Assembly (NCBI GenBank): GCA_016212965.1
Contig: JACRDA010000297.1
Span: 1-59,490, forward strand
DNA length: 59,490 nucleotides
Direction of reading: 5' to 3'
Origin: Myxococcales bacterium
GTDB taxonomy: Bacteria; Myxococcota_A; Polyangia; Polyangiales; Polyangiaceae
How positions within the stretch are numbered: position 1 is the stretch's first letter; each line of letters opens with the position of its first letter. Of this stretch, positions 7,341-15,811 are shown piece by piece. A model generated the notes under the pieces. That model worked only from the letters and a program-made list of their open reading frames with translations, did no database searches and was not told where the DNA came from. Both the position numbers and the translations under genes were made by a program.

Positions 7341-8357
7341 TCACGCCCCGAGCCGGAGCCGGGGCTCGGGAAGGCCGCACTTCCGGGTGATACGTGTCGC
7401 GAGGCGCTCGAAATCCTCACGGCAGCGGCGCACGCCCTCCATGTGGGCGCCGATCGCGCCATCACCGGGGCGCAGCGCGAACATCGGCTTGCGTGCGTCC
7501 TGCGCCAGCGGCATGAGGCTGTGGTAGTGCCTGAGCACACCGAGGCAGTACTCGTCCCCCTCGATGGTCACGGTCTCGTCCGAGAACTCGGAGCTGCCGG
7601 GAACCGTCCGGCGGAACTCGATCGGAGCGCGGCGAACCCAGCGCTCGTAGGACTTCACGGTGCGGTTGAGCCGCATCCCGGCCTGCATGATCACGTACCC
7701 GGCGGGCTGGATGAGGCCCTCGGGGAGCTGCAGCGTCGGATCCGGATTCTCCACGAGGCGCTTGCGCCAGCCGGCTCGCCAGTCCGCGAGCGTCGGGCCC
7801 AGGTTGCGCAGGCCCTGGATCGAGAAGAGATCCGGCGCGAGCGGGGTGACCACCCACTCGGACGACAGGAGCGCGGCGCGGTTGATCGCCCCGAGGTTGG
7901 GCCCGACATCGATGATCGCGACGTCGGCTCGCCGCACCGCCGCTGCGCGAGCGATCGTGCGGTGGAACGCGGACAGCACGCGGAAACTGGCCTCGTCGCC
8001 GTCGAGCGACCGTGGCCACGCGTCGGAGAGCTTGTCCTCGAACGACGAGAGGCCGAGGTCACCCGGCACCACGCCGAGGCCGGGTCGGGCCTCCTCGACG
8101 TGCGGGTCGGCGACGTCGCCGGTGCCCTTCAGCACCGGCCGGAGGCAGCCGAGAATCGTCGCGTGCTGCGACGGATCGTCGGGCCAGAGCTCCTCGAGCC
8201 TGTCCTCGCTCACGCACATCGAGGTCAGGTTCGACTGCGGATCGAGATCGACCGCCAGGACCTCGAGCCCCATGTCGGCAAGCATCCAGGCAAGGTGGTA
8301 GACGAGGGTCGTCTTGCCGACGCCGCCCTTGTTGTTGAAGAACGCGATCGTCCTCAC
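7341..8357 (-). CDS. ParA/MinD-type AAA ATPase, second gene of a two-gene module
   Basis: The 338-residue protein has a deviant Walker A, FFNNKGGVGKTTL (residues 6-18), the Asp in LAVDLDPQSNLTS (switch I region) and a Walker B-like VAIIDVGPNLGAINRAAL. This places it in the ParA superfamily, whose dimers bind ATP and usually move or position DNA or protein cargo. The GTG start overlaps the stop of the AlbA-domain gene by 4 nt, so the two are translated together. No ParB gene follows. The C-terminal third (EFSDETVTIEGDEYCLGVL) has no family I can name. Chromosomal orphan ParA-like ATPases next to AlbA/Schlafen-like proteins suggest an accessory or defence-like module, which is inferred. Confidence 0.85.
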   Translation of the reverse strand: MRTIAFFNNKGGVGKTTLVYHLAWMLADMGLEVLAVDLDPQSNLTSMCVSEDRLEELWPDDPSQHATILGCLRPVLKGTGDVADPHVEEARPGLGVVPGDLGLSSFEDKLSDAWPRSLDGDEASFRVLSAFHRTIARAAAVRRADVAIIDVGPNLGAINRAALLSSEWVVTPLAPDLFSIQGLRNLGPTLADWRAGWRKRLVENPDPTLQLPEGLIQPAGYVIMQAGMRLNRTVKSYERWVRRAPIEFRRTVPGSSEFSDETVTIEGDEYCLGVLRHYHSLMPLAQDARKPMFALRPGDGAIGAHMEGVRRCREDFERLATRITRKCGLPEPRLRLGA

Positions 8358-9553
8358 GGTCGGCTCCGAACGATGGCGGCGATCCCCGCCGGGGCGAAGA
8401 CGAACTGCGGCAGCGGATTCCCGTTCGCAGCGCAGTGCTTGCGGGCGAGCGCGACGCCCATGCCAAAGCGTTGCACGAAGCCCAGCACCTTCAGCGCTTC
8501 GGCGATGGTCGGATTGCGGTAGTCGGTCGCCCCGGGCGTGCCGAAGTTTTCCTCGGTGACGCGGCCGAACAAGCCGCCCGGATTGTGGATCTCGATCCGG
8601 TCATCGAACCAGAACCACGCAACCGGCGCGTTGCTGGTCTCGTAGTTGCGGTGCATGACCGCGTTTGCGAGGAGCTGCCTCAACGCATCGGCCGGGTAGT
8701 CGGGTGTCCGAGCGTCGGTGACCCGCCCCTCGACGGACGCTGGAACGCGGATGTTCGAGGTGGCCACCTCGTCTGCACGGCGGAGCATCTGCGGCAGCGG
8801 CCCGTCGATCACTTTCTGGTCGACGATCGGGTCAGTGACCGACGTGCCCTGGTACCTGACGAACTGCACGTAGGCGCCCGGGAGCCAGTAGCGCGGATCA
8901 CGTCCGAAGAGCAGCACGGCCGCCGCGTTGGGCGAGCCGTCGCGCGCCAGGAGGTGGAGCGCCGCGAGCTGGTGCTCCACCGTGCGGTCGTTCTCCGCGA
9001 GCGTATCCGGTGCAACGGCGCTCGGAAGGTACTCGCGCCGGAATGTGTCGAGGTCGAGGTCTGCGAGCGTCGCGCCTCGCAGGGGCCGCTTGTCGAACGG
9101 GAGATCCACCGACTGGCGTCGCTCGACGAGGATCCGCTCCTCCTCCCGGCTGGCGAGGGCGCGGCGGGGGCCAACGCGGACCCAGACCTGTCCCTTGAAG
9201 CGAACGGGCGGGTCGTCGTGCGGGCGAACAGTGACGACGGCCACGTCACCGCCGGCGACGCTGCGCTTCGCGACCGACATCACCGGCAGAGGGAGCACGT
9301 TGCCATCGCTTCGGATGGCAGACAGCGTCGTCAGCAACGCATCGTCGACCGCCAGGCCGGTCGGAGCCCCCTCGTCCGTCAGCCCGATGAACAGGACGCC
9401 CGAGCGCCGGTGCGCTGGCAGGTCGTTGCTGAACGCGCAGATCGCCTGCGCCGCCCGGTCCTTCTCGGCGAGCGACTCCTTGCGCTCCACCAGGTCCGAC
9501 TCGAGATCGACCGCCATGCGCGCGAGCTCGGCGTCCGTGTAGTTCATTTCCAT
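8354..9553 (-). CDS. AlbA_2/Schlafen-type putative DNA-binding protein with C-terminal ATP-binding (HATPase-like) domain
   Basis: The 399-residue protein opens with an AlbA_2/Schlafen-like core: ESDLVERKESLAEKDRAAQA, SGVLFIGLTDEGAPTGL and VRFKGQVWVRVGPRRALAS. This fold binds nucleic acid and includes nucleases in some Schlafen relatives. The C-terminal half has the GHKL-like pattern seen in this family: LRQLLANAVMHRNYE, DDRIEIHNPGGLFG and MGVALARKHC. It is the first gene of a coupled pair with the ParA-type ATPase. Similar proteins are often called ATP-binding transcriptional regulators. Whether this one regulates, cleaves nucleic acid or senses phage is not visible from sequence. Confidence 0.8.
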   Translation of the reverse strand: MEMNYTDAELARMAVDLESDLVERKESLAEKDRAAQAICAFSNDLPAHRRSGVLFIGLTDEGAPTGLAVDDALLTTLSAIRSDGNVLPLPVMSVAKRSVAGGDVAVVTVRPHDDPPVRFKGQVWVRVGPRRALASREEERILVERRQSVDLPFDKRPLRGATLADLDLDTFRREYLPSAVAPDTLAENDRTVEHQLAALHLLARDGSPNAAAVLLFGRDPRYWLPGAYVQFVRYQGTSVTDPIVDQKVIDGPLPQMLRRADEVATSNIRVPASVEGRVTDARTPDYPADALRQLLANAVMHRNYETSNAPVAWFWFDDRIEIHNPGGLFGRVTEENFGTPGATDYRNPTIAEALKVLGFVQRFGMGVALARKHCAANGNPLPQFVFAPAGIAAIVRSRP

Positions 9554-9825
9554 GGCTGCGCGCTCGTGACCGTGTGCCCGCCCTCGGCCCGCCCTCGGGC
9601 TGGGCCGTGAGGACCTCGTCGCTCGTAGACGTTGGTGCCGCAGAGGCTAGCACGGGGCACGGAGCCGCGAGCCTCGAGACCGGGCACCCCCGTCGCTGCA
9701 TGACGCAGCGCGTTCGTGTCTCGGCGCGCCGCGGCATGCATCGGCATGAATGCGTCGGTGCATTTTAGCCTCGAAATAGGGCATTTCCCGGCGGCGCGAG
9801 GTCCCGCCATCGACTACGCTTGATC
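9554..9825. other. Divergent intergenic region between the AlbA-type gene and a lipoprotein gene
   Basis: No gene is seen. The stretch around 9730-9770 is AT-richer than its surroundings. It contains a short inverted repeat AATGC-N6-GCATT (9749-9764). On the minus strand there is a TAAAAT hexamer (9762-9767) that could be the -10 of the AlbA/ParA unit. On the plus strand TACGCT (9815-9820) lies 5 nt before the ATG at 9826 and could be the -10 of the lipoprotein gene. Confidence 0.4.
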
Positions 9826-10878
9826 ATGCAGAGGCTACGTTCGAGCAGCAGGTTGGCGCTCGTCGCGGCGCTCGGAATCGCCGTCGGCGGCTGTGGCATG
9901 TCGGACCGTGCGTCGCCCCCCACGGCGCCGCCCGATGCCGCGGGGCGACCTCGCAACGCGAGCGAGATCGCCCGGACCCTCGCCGACGGCCGCGTCGGCT
10001 ACCTCCTTCACGCCCACCGCGCGCGCGAGGGCTCCCTCGGCCCGACCCTCGCGGCGCTGCCCCCGCTCGGCCCGACCCTCGCGGCCCTGCACCTCGACCC
10101 GACCCGCGACCTCGCGCGCGCCTACGTGTCGGCGCCCCAGCTCATCGGCAGCGCGGCCGCCGTCCTCGTCCTCGAGCACCGCGTCCCGGAGGCGCGCCTC
10201 CGCCAGGTCATCGACGCGCTCATCGCCCTGAGCGGCGACACGGCCGGCTGGGAGCGCCTCGAGGCCCCCAACTCGGCCACCGGCCTCTCCATCGCCCGCG
10301 TCCTCGTGGACGGCGAGCCCCGCGCCCTGGCGCCGGTCGCGCCCGACGTGCTCGTGGTCCTGCCCGGCGAGCTCGCCGAAGAGGCCCCGCGCTTCGTCGG
10401 CACGGGCGGCGCCCCGGACCCCGTCGGCCCCGAGCTCCTGCTCATCACGCTCCGCGAGCCCAAGCTCGCCCTCGTCGAGACCGGCCTCGCCGCGCTCCCC
10501 GACTCGCTCGCGAGCCTGAGCCTCACCGTGACCCTGACCCCGAACGGCGGCGCCGACCTCGCGGTCGACGCCCTCTCGACGACCCCCGAGCAAGCCGTCC
10601 TCGACGCCGCCCGCCTGACGAAGGTCGTCGCCGACGAGAGCGCCATCGACCTCGGCCCGGTGCGCTTCACCCTCTTCGACACCCCGACCTTCCACGCCGA
10701 CGGCTCCCGCCTCCACGCCGACCGCCACCTCACCCGCGCCGAGCTCGCCGTGCTCTGCGGCGTCGCCCGCCAGCTCAGCGCCGGGGGCGGCCTCGCTCCG
10801 GAGGCCGTGATGGGCTGGGTCGGCGAGGCGTCGCTCGAGCTCGTCGGGGTGGTGGGGGGGTTGATCGTCGGGAGGTGA
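9826..10878 (+). CDS. Predicted lipoprotein of unknown function
   Basis: The 350-residue protein starts with a lipoprotein signal peptide, MQRLRSSSRLALVAALGIAV followed by GGC, so it should be lipid-anchored at that Cys in the cell envelope. The ATG at 9826 is preferred to a TTG two codons earlier because it keeps the signal peptide compact. The mature protein is Ala/Leu-rich. Near residues 70-90 it has a small internal duplication (LGPTLAALPP, LGPTLAALHL) and otherwise alternating strand-like segments such as VLVLEHRVPEARLRQVIDAL. I do not recognise a family. No ribosome-binding site is obvious and the -10-like TACGCT is only 5 nt upstream, which fits a leaderless mRNA. Confidence 0.65.
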   Translation: MQRLRSSSRLALVAALGIAVGGCGMSDRASPPTAPPDAAGRPRNASEIARTLADGRVGYLLHAHRAREGSLGPTLAALPPLGPTLAALHLDPTRDLARAYVSAPQLIGSAAAVLVLEHRVPEARLRQVIDALIALSGDTAGWERLEAPNSATGLSIARVLVDGEPRALAPVAPDVLVVLPGELAEEAPRFVGTGGAPDPVGPELLLITLREPKLALVETGLAALPDSLASLSLTVTLTPNGGADLAVDALSTTPEQAVLDAARLTKVVADESAIDLGPVRFTLFDTPTFHADGSRLHADRHLTRAELAVLCGVARQLSAGGGLAPEAVMGWVGEASLELVGVVGGLIVGR

Positions 10879-10939
10879 GGGGGGCGGCGGGGCCGTCGGG
10901 GCACGTCGGGTCTCGTCAGGTGCTCGCCAGGTGCGGCCA

Positions 10940-10969
10940 TTGACACCCCGGTCCCAGGGGCGCCACGAT
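10940..10969 (+). promoter_or_regulatory. Putative sigma70-type promoter for the Gly-rich lipoprotein
   Basis: A consensus TTGACA (10940-10945) is followed after 18 nt by CACGAT (10964-10969), 7 nt before the ATG at 10977. The -35 is perfect and the -10 matches only half of the consensus. Confidence 0.4.
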
Positions 10970-10976
10970 CGCACCC

Positions 10977-12341
10977 ATGGCACCGAAGCCCCTGCCACGC
11001 GGAGCCCTCGTCTTCTCGCTCGCCGTGGGTCTCGGGGGCCTCGTCGCCGCGGGCGCGTGCTCGCTCGACACACGCGGGACCATGCTCACCTCGAGCACCG
11101 AGAGCAACGGGGCATCGAGCCCGGGTGGTCAGGGCGGTACGGGCAACACCGGAGCAGGCGGCTCGGGCACCGGCGGTACCACGAGCCAGGGCGGCACGGG
11201 AGGCACTGGAGGCCAGGGCGGCTTCGGTGGCAGCGTGCCGGGCTGGGTCGCGGGCGACCCCGGGGCCGACGGCACGTACACGCTGCCGTCGTGGCTCACC
11301 TTCACGAGCCCGTCGCCCAACAAGACGGTCGAGACGAGCGCGAGCACCCTTCGGAAGGGCCTCGGTGTGAACGCAGCCCGCGCCCGCAACGTCGGCGGCG
11401 GGTGGGGCCTGTGCGTCGAGAGCGCCCGCACGAACAACGCCACCCACAGCGAGTCGTGGACCGGGGGCGGCTGGGTCGTGGGCGACATGACGGTCTACGC
11501 AGGCCAGCCGGACCCCGCCGGCGGAACGAGCGCGACCCATTTCTTCTCGCCGGCATCGGTGAATGGGCACTACAGCAACTACCTCGTCGATCCCCAGGGC
11601 TCCGCGGCCTCCGTGGCGTCAGCCTGGCTCAAGGGCATCGTGGGCAGCGCCCCATACGCCACGTTCCGGTACATCGAGGGGCTCCCGATCACGGCCACGA
11701 CCTGGACGCGCCTCGTCCAGCGCGCGCCCGCGGTGGTCGGCATCGCGGCCGCCGTCGAGACGCGCGCCTTCGGACAGGCGGCCGTCATCACCGGAGACAC
11801 GATGACGGGTGTCTACGGCCTGCAGGTGGAGCCGAACGCGCTGTACCCGTCCACCTTCATCCCCACCACGACGGCTCCGGTCACCCGCGCGGCCGAGCGC
11901 CTGTACATCAACGACCCGGCCGCGCTCTTCCCGAACGGCTACTTCTCCGTCGAGGTCGAGGTCGCGCCGCGCTACGCGGAGGCCGAGCTCGCCGCGGGCG
12001 CCGAGCACGACCTGCTCTACTTTGCGGCGGACTCGAGGCTGTACGTGCGGCGCAACGCCGTGGGCACCAGCACCGCGATCTGCCTCTCCGTGCACGCCGA
12101 CGAGATCTGCGTCGGCCCGCTCACCTGGGCCGCCGAGACCGCGCTGACCGTCGCCGCGGACCACATCCCCGCCGGGCGCATGCTGACCGTGACCGGCGCC
12201 GACCAGGGGCTGGTCACGCAAACCGCCGCCGCTCTGACGCCGCTCGTGCTCGGGGCGACGGTCGAGGTGCTGGGCAACGGGCTGCCCGGAGCGCAGGAAT
12301 GCGCGGATCTGCGGCGGCTCAACTACGCTCCAGTGCCGTGA
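10977..12341 (+). CDS. Gly-rich-linker lipoprotein with phage-tail/LamG-like surface domains
   Basis: The 454-residue protein has a signal sequence ending near LVAAGAC (candidate lipidated Cys at about residue 28). A linker of GGTGG-type repeats covers roughly residues 45-85 and is typical of surface lipoproteins in myxobacteria. The next domain contains GLCVESARTNNATHSESWTG, close to a motif common in phage-tail and carbohydrate-binding proteins (an 'ARTN...S' pattern). It is followed by jelly-roll-like strands (YSNYLVDPQGSAASVASAWL) and a second LamG-like part (FSVEVEVAPRYAEAELAAG). It probably sits on the outer surface and binds glycans or cell wall. It lies directly before the polysaccharide locus, with a palindrome between them, so a functional link is only suggestive. 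Confidence 0.7.
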   Translation: MAPKPLPRGALVFSLAVGLGGLVAAGACSLDTRGTMLTSSTESNGASSPGGQGGTGNTGAGGSGTGGTTSQGGTGGTGGQGGFGGSVPGWVAGDPGADGTYTLPSWLTFTSPSPNKTVETSASTLRKGLGVNAARARNVGGGWGLCVESARTNNATHSESWTGGGWVVGDMTVYAGQPDPAGGTSATHFFSPASVNGHYSNYLVDPQGSAASVASAWLKGIVGSAPYATFRYIEGLPITATTWTRLVQRAPAVVGIAAAVETRAFGQAAVITGDTMTGVYGLQVEPNALYPSTFIPTTTAPVTRAAERLYINDPAALFPNGYFSVEVEVAPRYAEAELAAGAEHDLLYFAADSRLYVRRNAVGTSTAICLSVHADEICVGPLTWAAETALTVAADHIPAGRMLTVTGADQGLVTQTAAALTPLVLGATVEVLGNGLPGAQECADLRRLNYAPVP

Positions 12342-12348
12342 GTCCTCG

Positions 12349-12366
12349 GCCGGGCGCGCGCCCGGC
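12349..12366. terminator. Perfect 18-bp GC palindrome, possible terminator or boundary element
   Basis: GCCGGGCGCGCGCCCGGC is its own reverse complement. It starts 8 nt after the lipoprotein stop and could fold into a strong hairpin, but no T-tract follows. It separates the lipoprotein from the polysaccharide locus. Confidence 0.4.
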
Positions 12367-12480
12367 GGGCTCGCGGGCTGTGCACCCGTTCAGCCCAGGT
12401 GGCCAACTTGAACTCGGGGACCTGACCGGGCACCCTATGCCCTGACGCGCCAGTCCGGCGTCAGCAGAGCGAGATCGCGA

Positions 12481-14757
12481 GTGGACAGCGCCAAGAACGA
12501 GACCCCGCGGGCGGGCGATGCCGGGCCCCGGCGGCAGACGACCACGCTCCTTCTGCAGATGGTGCGGAAGTACTGGCCGACTGCGCTCGCGGCGACGACC
12601 GTCGTCGTGGCCGCCACGGCCTTCTACACGCTCGGCCAGAAAAAGATCTACGAGGCGGAGGCCTCGGTCCTCTTCAACCCGAACCCGCCCCGCCCGCTCG
12701 GCAGCCGTGTCGAGCAGGTGGTCGACATGGGTGCCGGTAGCTACTGGAACAACCAGGAGTACTACGAGACCGAGTACCGAATCCTGCAGTCTCGCAAGGT
12801 GGCGCTCGAGGTCGTCAACGAGCTGGGTCTGCAGAACGATCTCGCCTTCCTCGAGAACACCCCTCCTGGCGAGCAGCCACGCGGTACCGCCACGGTGTCG
12901 CCGGAGCAGGCTGCCGAAGCCCTCCGGGGCCGGCTGCGCGTCGTTCCCGTGAAGGAGAGCCGCATCGCTGGCGTGCGCTTCCGCGATGCCGACCCGGAGC
13001 GGGCCCAGCGCCTGCTCTCCGCCGTGGTCGACGTGTACATCGCCCAGAACCTCGACACAGCCATCGAGTCGACGACGTCTGCGACCGACTGGCTCCGAGG
13101 TCAGCTCGACAAGCTCAAGACCGACCTCGAGTCGAGCGAGATGGCTCTGCACGACTACAAGAAGGACAAGGACATCCTGTCCGTGGCCTTCAACGATCAG
13201 TCGAACATGCTGAGCGCGACGATTCGCCAGATCACGGACGATCTGACGAGGCTGCACAAGGACCAGGAGGAGAACTCCGCGCGCCTCAGCCAGCTCTACT
13301 CGGCGCCGACCGACGACCCGCGTCGCATCGAGTCGAGCGAGTTCCTGAAGAACCCGTTGCTCGTCAACTGGCGCGGTCAGTACGAGAGCGCCCTGGCCGA
13401 GCGCGAGGCCCTCCTCGCCTCCGGAAAGGGCGAAGACTACGATGCCGTGCGGGCTGCGGCGCAGCGGGTCGAGACCGCCAAGGCCGCCATCCTGCGCGAG
13501 GTCGAGAACGTCAGGGCGGCCGCGCGCCGCGACGTCAGCGCCGTCAACCAGCGCATCGGCGCCGCGGAGCAGCGCCTGGCGAAGGCGCGCAAGCAGGCCC
13601 ACGAGCTCAATCTGCTCGAGATCGAGTACGACCGCCTGCAGCGCCAGAAGGACAACACGGAGAAGCTCTACGGGCTGGTGCTCGAGCGCACCAAGGAGAC
13701 CGACCTCGCCCAGCTCCTGCGCGTCAACAACATCCGCGTCCTCGACCGGCCCCTCGTGCCGGGGACTCCGGTGCATCCGCGCGTCCCAGTCAACATCGCC
13801 CTCGGCCTTTTCGCCGGGCTCCTGCTCGGCGCAGCGGCCGCCTTCCTTCGCGGCCTGCTCGACCGCACAATCAAGGTGCCCGACGACCTCGAGCAAGAAC
13901 TCGGTGCCACCTTCCTCGGCCTGTTGCCCGTGGTGGCGCGCCACTCGGAGCATGGCGCGGTGTACGGGCGGAAGTCCCGGCGGCGCGTGAAGACCGAGGG
14001 GCGGCCCTCATCGCCCGAGCTCATGGTGCACGACCAGCCCACGAGCGGCATGGCCGAGGCAGCGCGCGCCATCCGCACGAACCTGATGTTCATGGCGCCG
14101 GACCACCCGTACCGGCTCCTGCTCGTCACGAGCGCGGGTCCCGTCGAGGGGAAGACCACGGTCGCCTGTTCCATCGCCGTGGCGATGGCCCAGGCGGGGC
14201 AGCGCGTCGTTCTTGTCGACTGCGATCTGCGGCGGCCGCGCATTCATCGCGTCTTTGCGGAGAGCAACGACCGCGGAGTCACGACGGTGCTCATGGACAT
14301 GGCCCTCGACGACGCGCTCGTCGAGACGCAAGTGCCGAACCTCACCGTGATAACGAGCGGTCCCGTCCCGCCCAACCCCGCCGAGCTCTTCCACAGCGAC
14401 CGCTTCCGGCGCCTTCTCGAAGACCTCAAGGGCCGCTTCGACCGGGTCGTCATCGACAGCCCGCCCGTCGTGGCCGTGACCGACGCGACCATCCTGTCAA
14501 CCTTGGTCGACGGCACGGTGGTCGTGGCGCGCGCGTTCCACACCCGGAAGGAGCTCGCTCGTCACGCCGTCCGCTCGATTCGTGACGTCGACGGCAAGAT
14601 CGCTGGCACGGTGCTGAACGCCGTCGACTTCTCGCGGCTCGAGTACAAGTACTCCTATTACTACTACCAGCGCGACGAGTACTACGGCCAGACCGGTCGC
14701 CACTCGCGCGATGCATCACGAAGAGAGCGCCATGACGAGACAGCGTCCCCCGATTGA
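12481..14757 (+). CDS. Polysaccharide chain-length regulator fused to bacterial tyrosine kinase (Wzc/BY-kinase)
   Basis: Inner-membrane Wzc-type proteins control export and chain length of capsule or exopolysaccharide through cycles of tyrosine autophosphorylation. This 758-residue protein starts at a GTG. It has a Wzz-type N-terminus with a transmembrane helix near residues 33-52 (ALAATTVVVAATAFYTLG). A long periplasmic coiled-coil region (about 190-430) follows, then a second helix (IALGLFAGLLLGAAAAFL, about 440-460). The cytoplasmic kinase carries Walker A SAGPVEGKTTVAC (Lys558), Walker A' VVLVDCDLRRPRIH and Walker B RVVIDSPPVVAVTD. A C-terminal cluster of eight tyrosines lies near 722-735 (EYKYSYYYYQRDEYYG). 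It opens the plus-strand block of the polysaccharide locus. Confidence 0.93.
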   Translation: MDSAKNETPRAGDAGPRRQTTTLLLQMVRKYWPTALAATTVVVAATAFYTLGQKKIYEAEASVLFNPNPPRPLGSRVEQVVDMGAGSYWNNQEYYETEYRILQSRKVALEVVNELGLQNDLAFLENTPPGEQPRGTATVSPEQAAEALRGRLRVVPVKESRIAGVRFRDADPERAQRLLSAVVDVYIAQNLDTAIESTTSATDWLRGQLDKLKTDLESSEMALHDYKKDKDILSVAFNDQSNMLSATIRQITDDLTRLHKDQEENSARLSQLYSAPTDDPRRIESSEFLKNPLLVNWRGQYESALAEREALLASGKGEDYDAVRAAAQRVETAKAAILREVENVRAAARRDVSAVNQRIGAAEQRLAKARKQAHELNLLEIEYDRLQRQKDNTEKLYGLVLERTKETDLAQLLRVNNIRVLDRPLVPGTPVHPRVPVNIALGLFAGLLLGAAAAFLRGLLDRTIKVPDDLEQELGATFLGLLPVVARHSEHGAVYGRKSRRRVKTEGRPSSPELMVHDQPTSGMAEAARAIRTNLMFMAPDHPYRLLLVTSAGPVEGKTTVACSIAVAMAQAGQRVVLVDCDLRRPRIHRVFAESNDRGVTTVLMDMALDDALVETQVPNLTVITSGPVPPNPAELFHSDRFRRLLEDLKGRFDRVVIDSPPVVAVTDATILSTLVDGTVVVARAFHTRKELARHAVRSIRDVDGKIAGTVLNAVDFSRLEYKYSYYYYQRDEYYGQTGRHSRDASRRERHDETASPD

Positions 14758-14784
14758 CCTCAGGCTGGATTGCGGGGCGACTCG

Positions 14785-15792
14785 ATGACCGACGTCAAGC
14801 GCGCCCTGGTGACGGGCATCACCGGTCAGGACGGGTCCTATCTTGCGGAGCTGCTCCTGCGGAAGGGCTACGAGGTGCACGGCATCATCCGCCGCGCCAG
14901 CTCCTTCAACACCGGGCGCCTCGAGCACATGTACCAGGACCCGCACGAGCAGCCGCGGTTGCTGCTGCACTACGGCGACCTCGGCGACGCCTCGAGCACC
15001 CAGGGCATCATCGGCGACGTGCGCCCCGACGAGATCTACAACCTCGGCGCGCAGAGCCACGTCGGCGTCTCTTTCCAGACGCCGGAGTTCACCGGCGACG
15101 TCACCGGCCTTGGTGCGGTGCGCATCCTCGAGGCGGTGCGGCGCGTCGGCCTGAAGGCGTGTCGCGTCTATCAGGCGAGCTCGAGCGAGCTCTACGGCAA
15201 GGTGGTGGAGACGCCGCAGAGCGAGAGGACCCCGTTCCACCCGCGCAGCCCCTACGCTGCGGCGAAGGCCTACGCGTACTACATCGCGCAGAACTACCGC
15301 GAGGCCTATGGCCTCTTCGTCGCCAACGGCATCCTCTTTAACCACGAGAGCGAGCGCCGCGGCGAGACCTTCGTCACGCGCAAGATCACGCGCGCCATCG
15401 GGCGCATCAAGCATGGCCTCCAGGAGCACGTGTACCTCGGCAACCTCGACGCCAAGCGCGACTGGGGGCATGCGGAGGACTACGTCGAGGCGATGTGGCT
15501 GATCCTCCAGCAGGATCAACCCGACGATTTCGTCGTCGGCACCGGCGAGACGCACTCGGTGCGCGAGTTCCTCGAGCTCGCGTTCCGCCACGCGGGGCTC
15601 GAGTGGGAGAAACACGTGTGCATCGACCCGCGCTACTTCCGGCCGGCCGAGGTCGACTTGCTCATCGCCGATCCGAGCAAGGCTCGCGCGAGGCTCGGCT
15701 GGGCGGCGAAGGTGAGCTTTCCCGAGCTCGTGCGGCGCATGGTCGACCACGACGTGGAGCTCGGCGCGCGCGAGGCGCGCGCCCGCGGCTAA
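14785..15792 (+). CDS. gmd: GDP-mannose 4,6-dehydratase
   Basis: The enzyme converts GDP-D-mannose to GDP-4-keto-6-deoxymannose, the precursor of GDP-fucose, GDP-rhamnose and related sugars. The 335-residue protein shows the Rossmann motif [35 protein letters not shown], the catalytic region [12 protein letters not shown] and [12 protein letters not shown], the conserved [16 protein letters not shown], and the C-terminal [17 protein letters not shown]. The ATG at 14785 is chosen over a TTG at 14770 because it directly precedes the fold. It is 27 nt from the tyrosine kinase. The two fucosyltransferase-like genes at 28-31 kb fit a GDP-fucose product. No clear GDP-fucose synthase is in the window, so the reductase may be encoded elsewhere or be the epimerase-family gene at 34343-35233. 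Confidence 0.95.
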   Translation: MTDVKRALVTGITGQDGSYLAELLLRKGYEVHGIIRRASSFNTGRLEHMYQDPHEQPRLLLHYGDLGDASSTQGIIGDVRPDEIYNLGAQSHVGVSFQTPEFTGDVTGLGAVRILEAVRRVGLKACRVYQASSSELYGKVVETPQSERTPFHPRSPYAAAKAYAYYIAQNYREAYGLFVANGILFNHESERRGETFVTRKITRAIGRIKHGLQEHVYLGNLDAKRDWGHAEDYVEAMWLILQQDQPDDFVVGTGETHSVREFLELAFRHAGLEWEKHVCIDPRYFRPAEVDLLIADPSKARARLGWAAKVSFPELVRRMVDHDVELGAREARARG

Positions 15793-15811
15793 GCAGCCCC
15801 CGAGGCAGCCG

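Noticed and set aside
5567..8357. Partition locus made of the repeat array and the ParA-type ATPase
   Set aside because: There is no ParB gene, and the aminotransferase lies between the array and the ATPase. It was kept only as a remote possibility.
12408..12441. Promoter TTGAAC...TATGCC before the tyrosine kinase gene
   Set aside because: The spacer is 22 nt, too long for a usual sigma70-type promoter.
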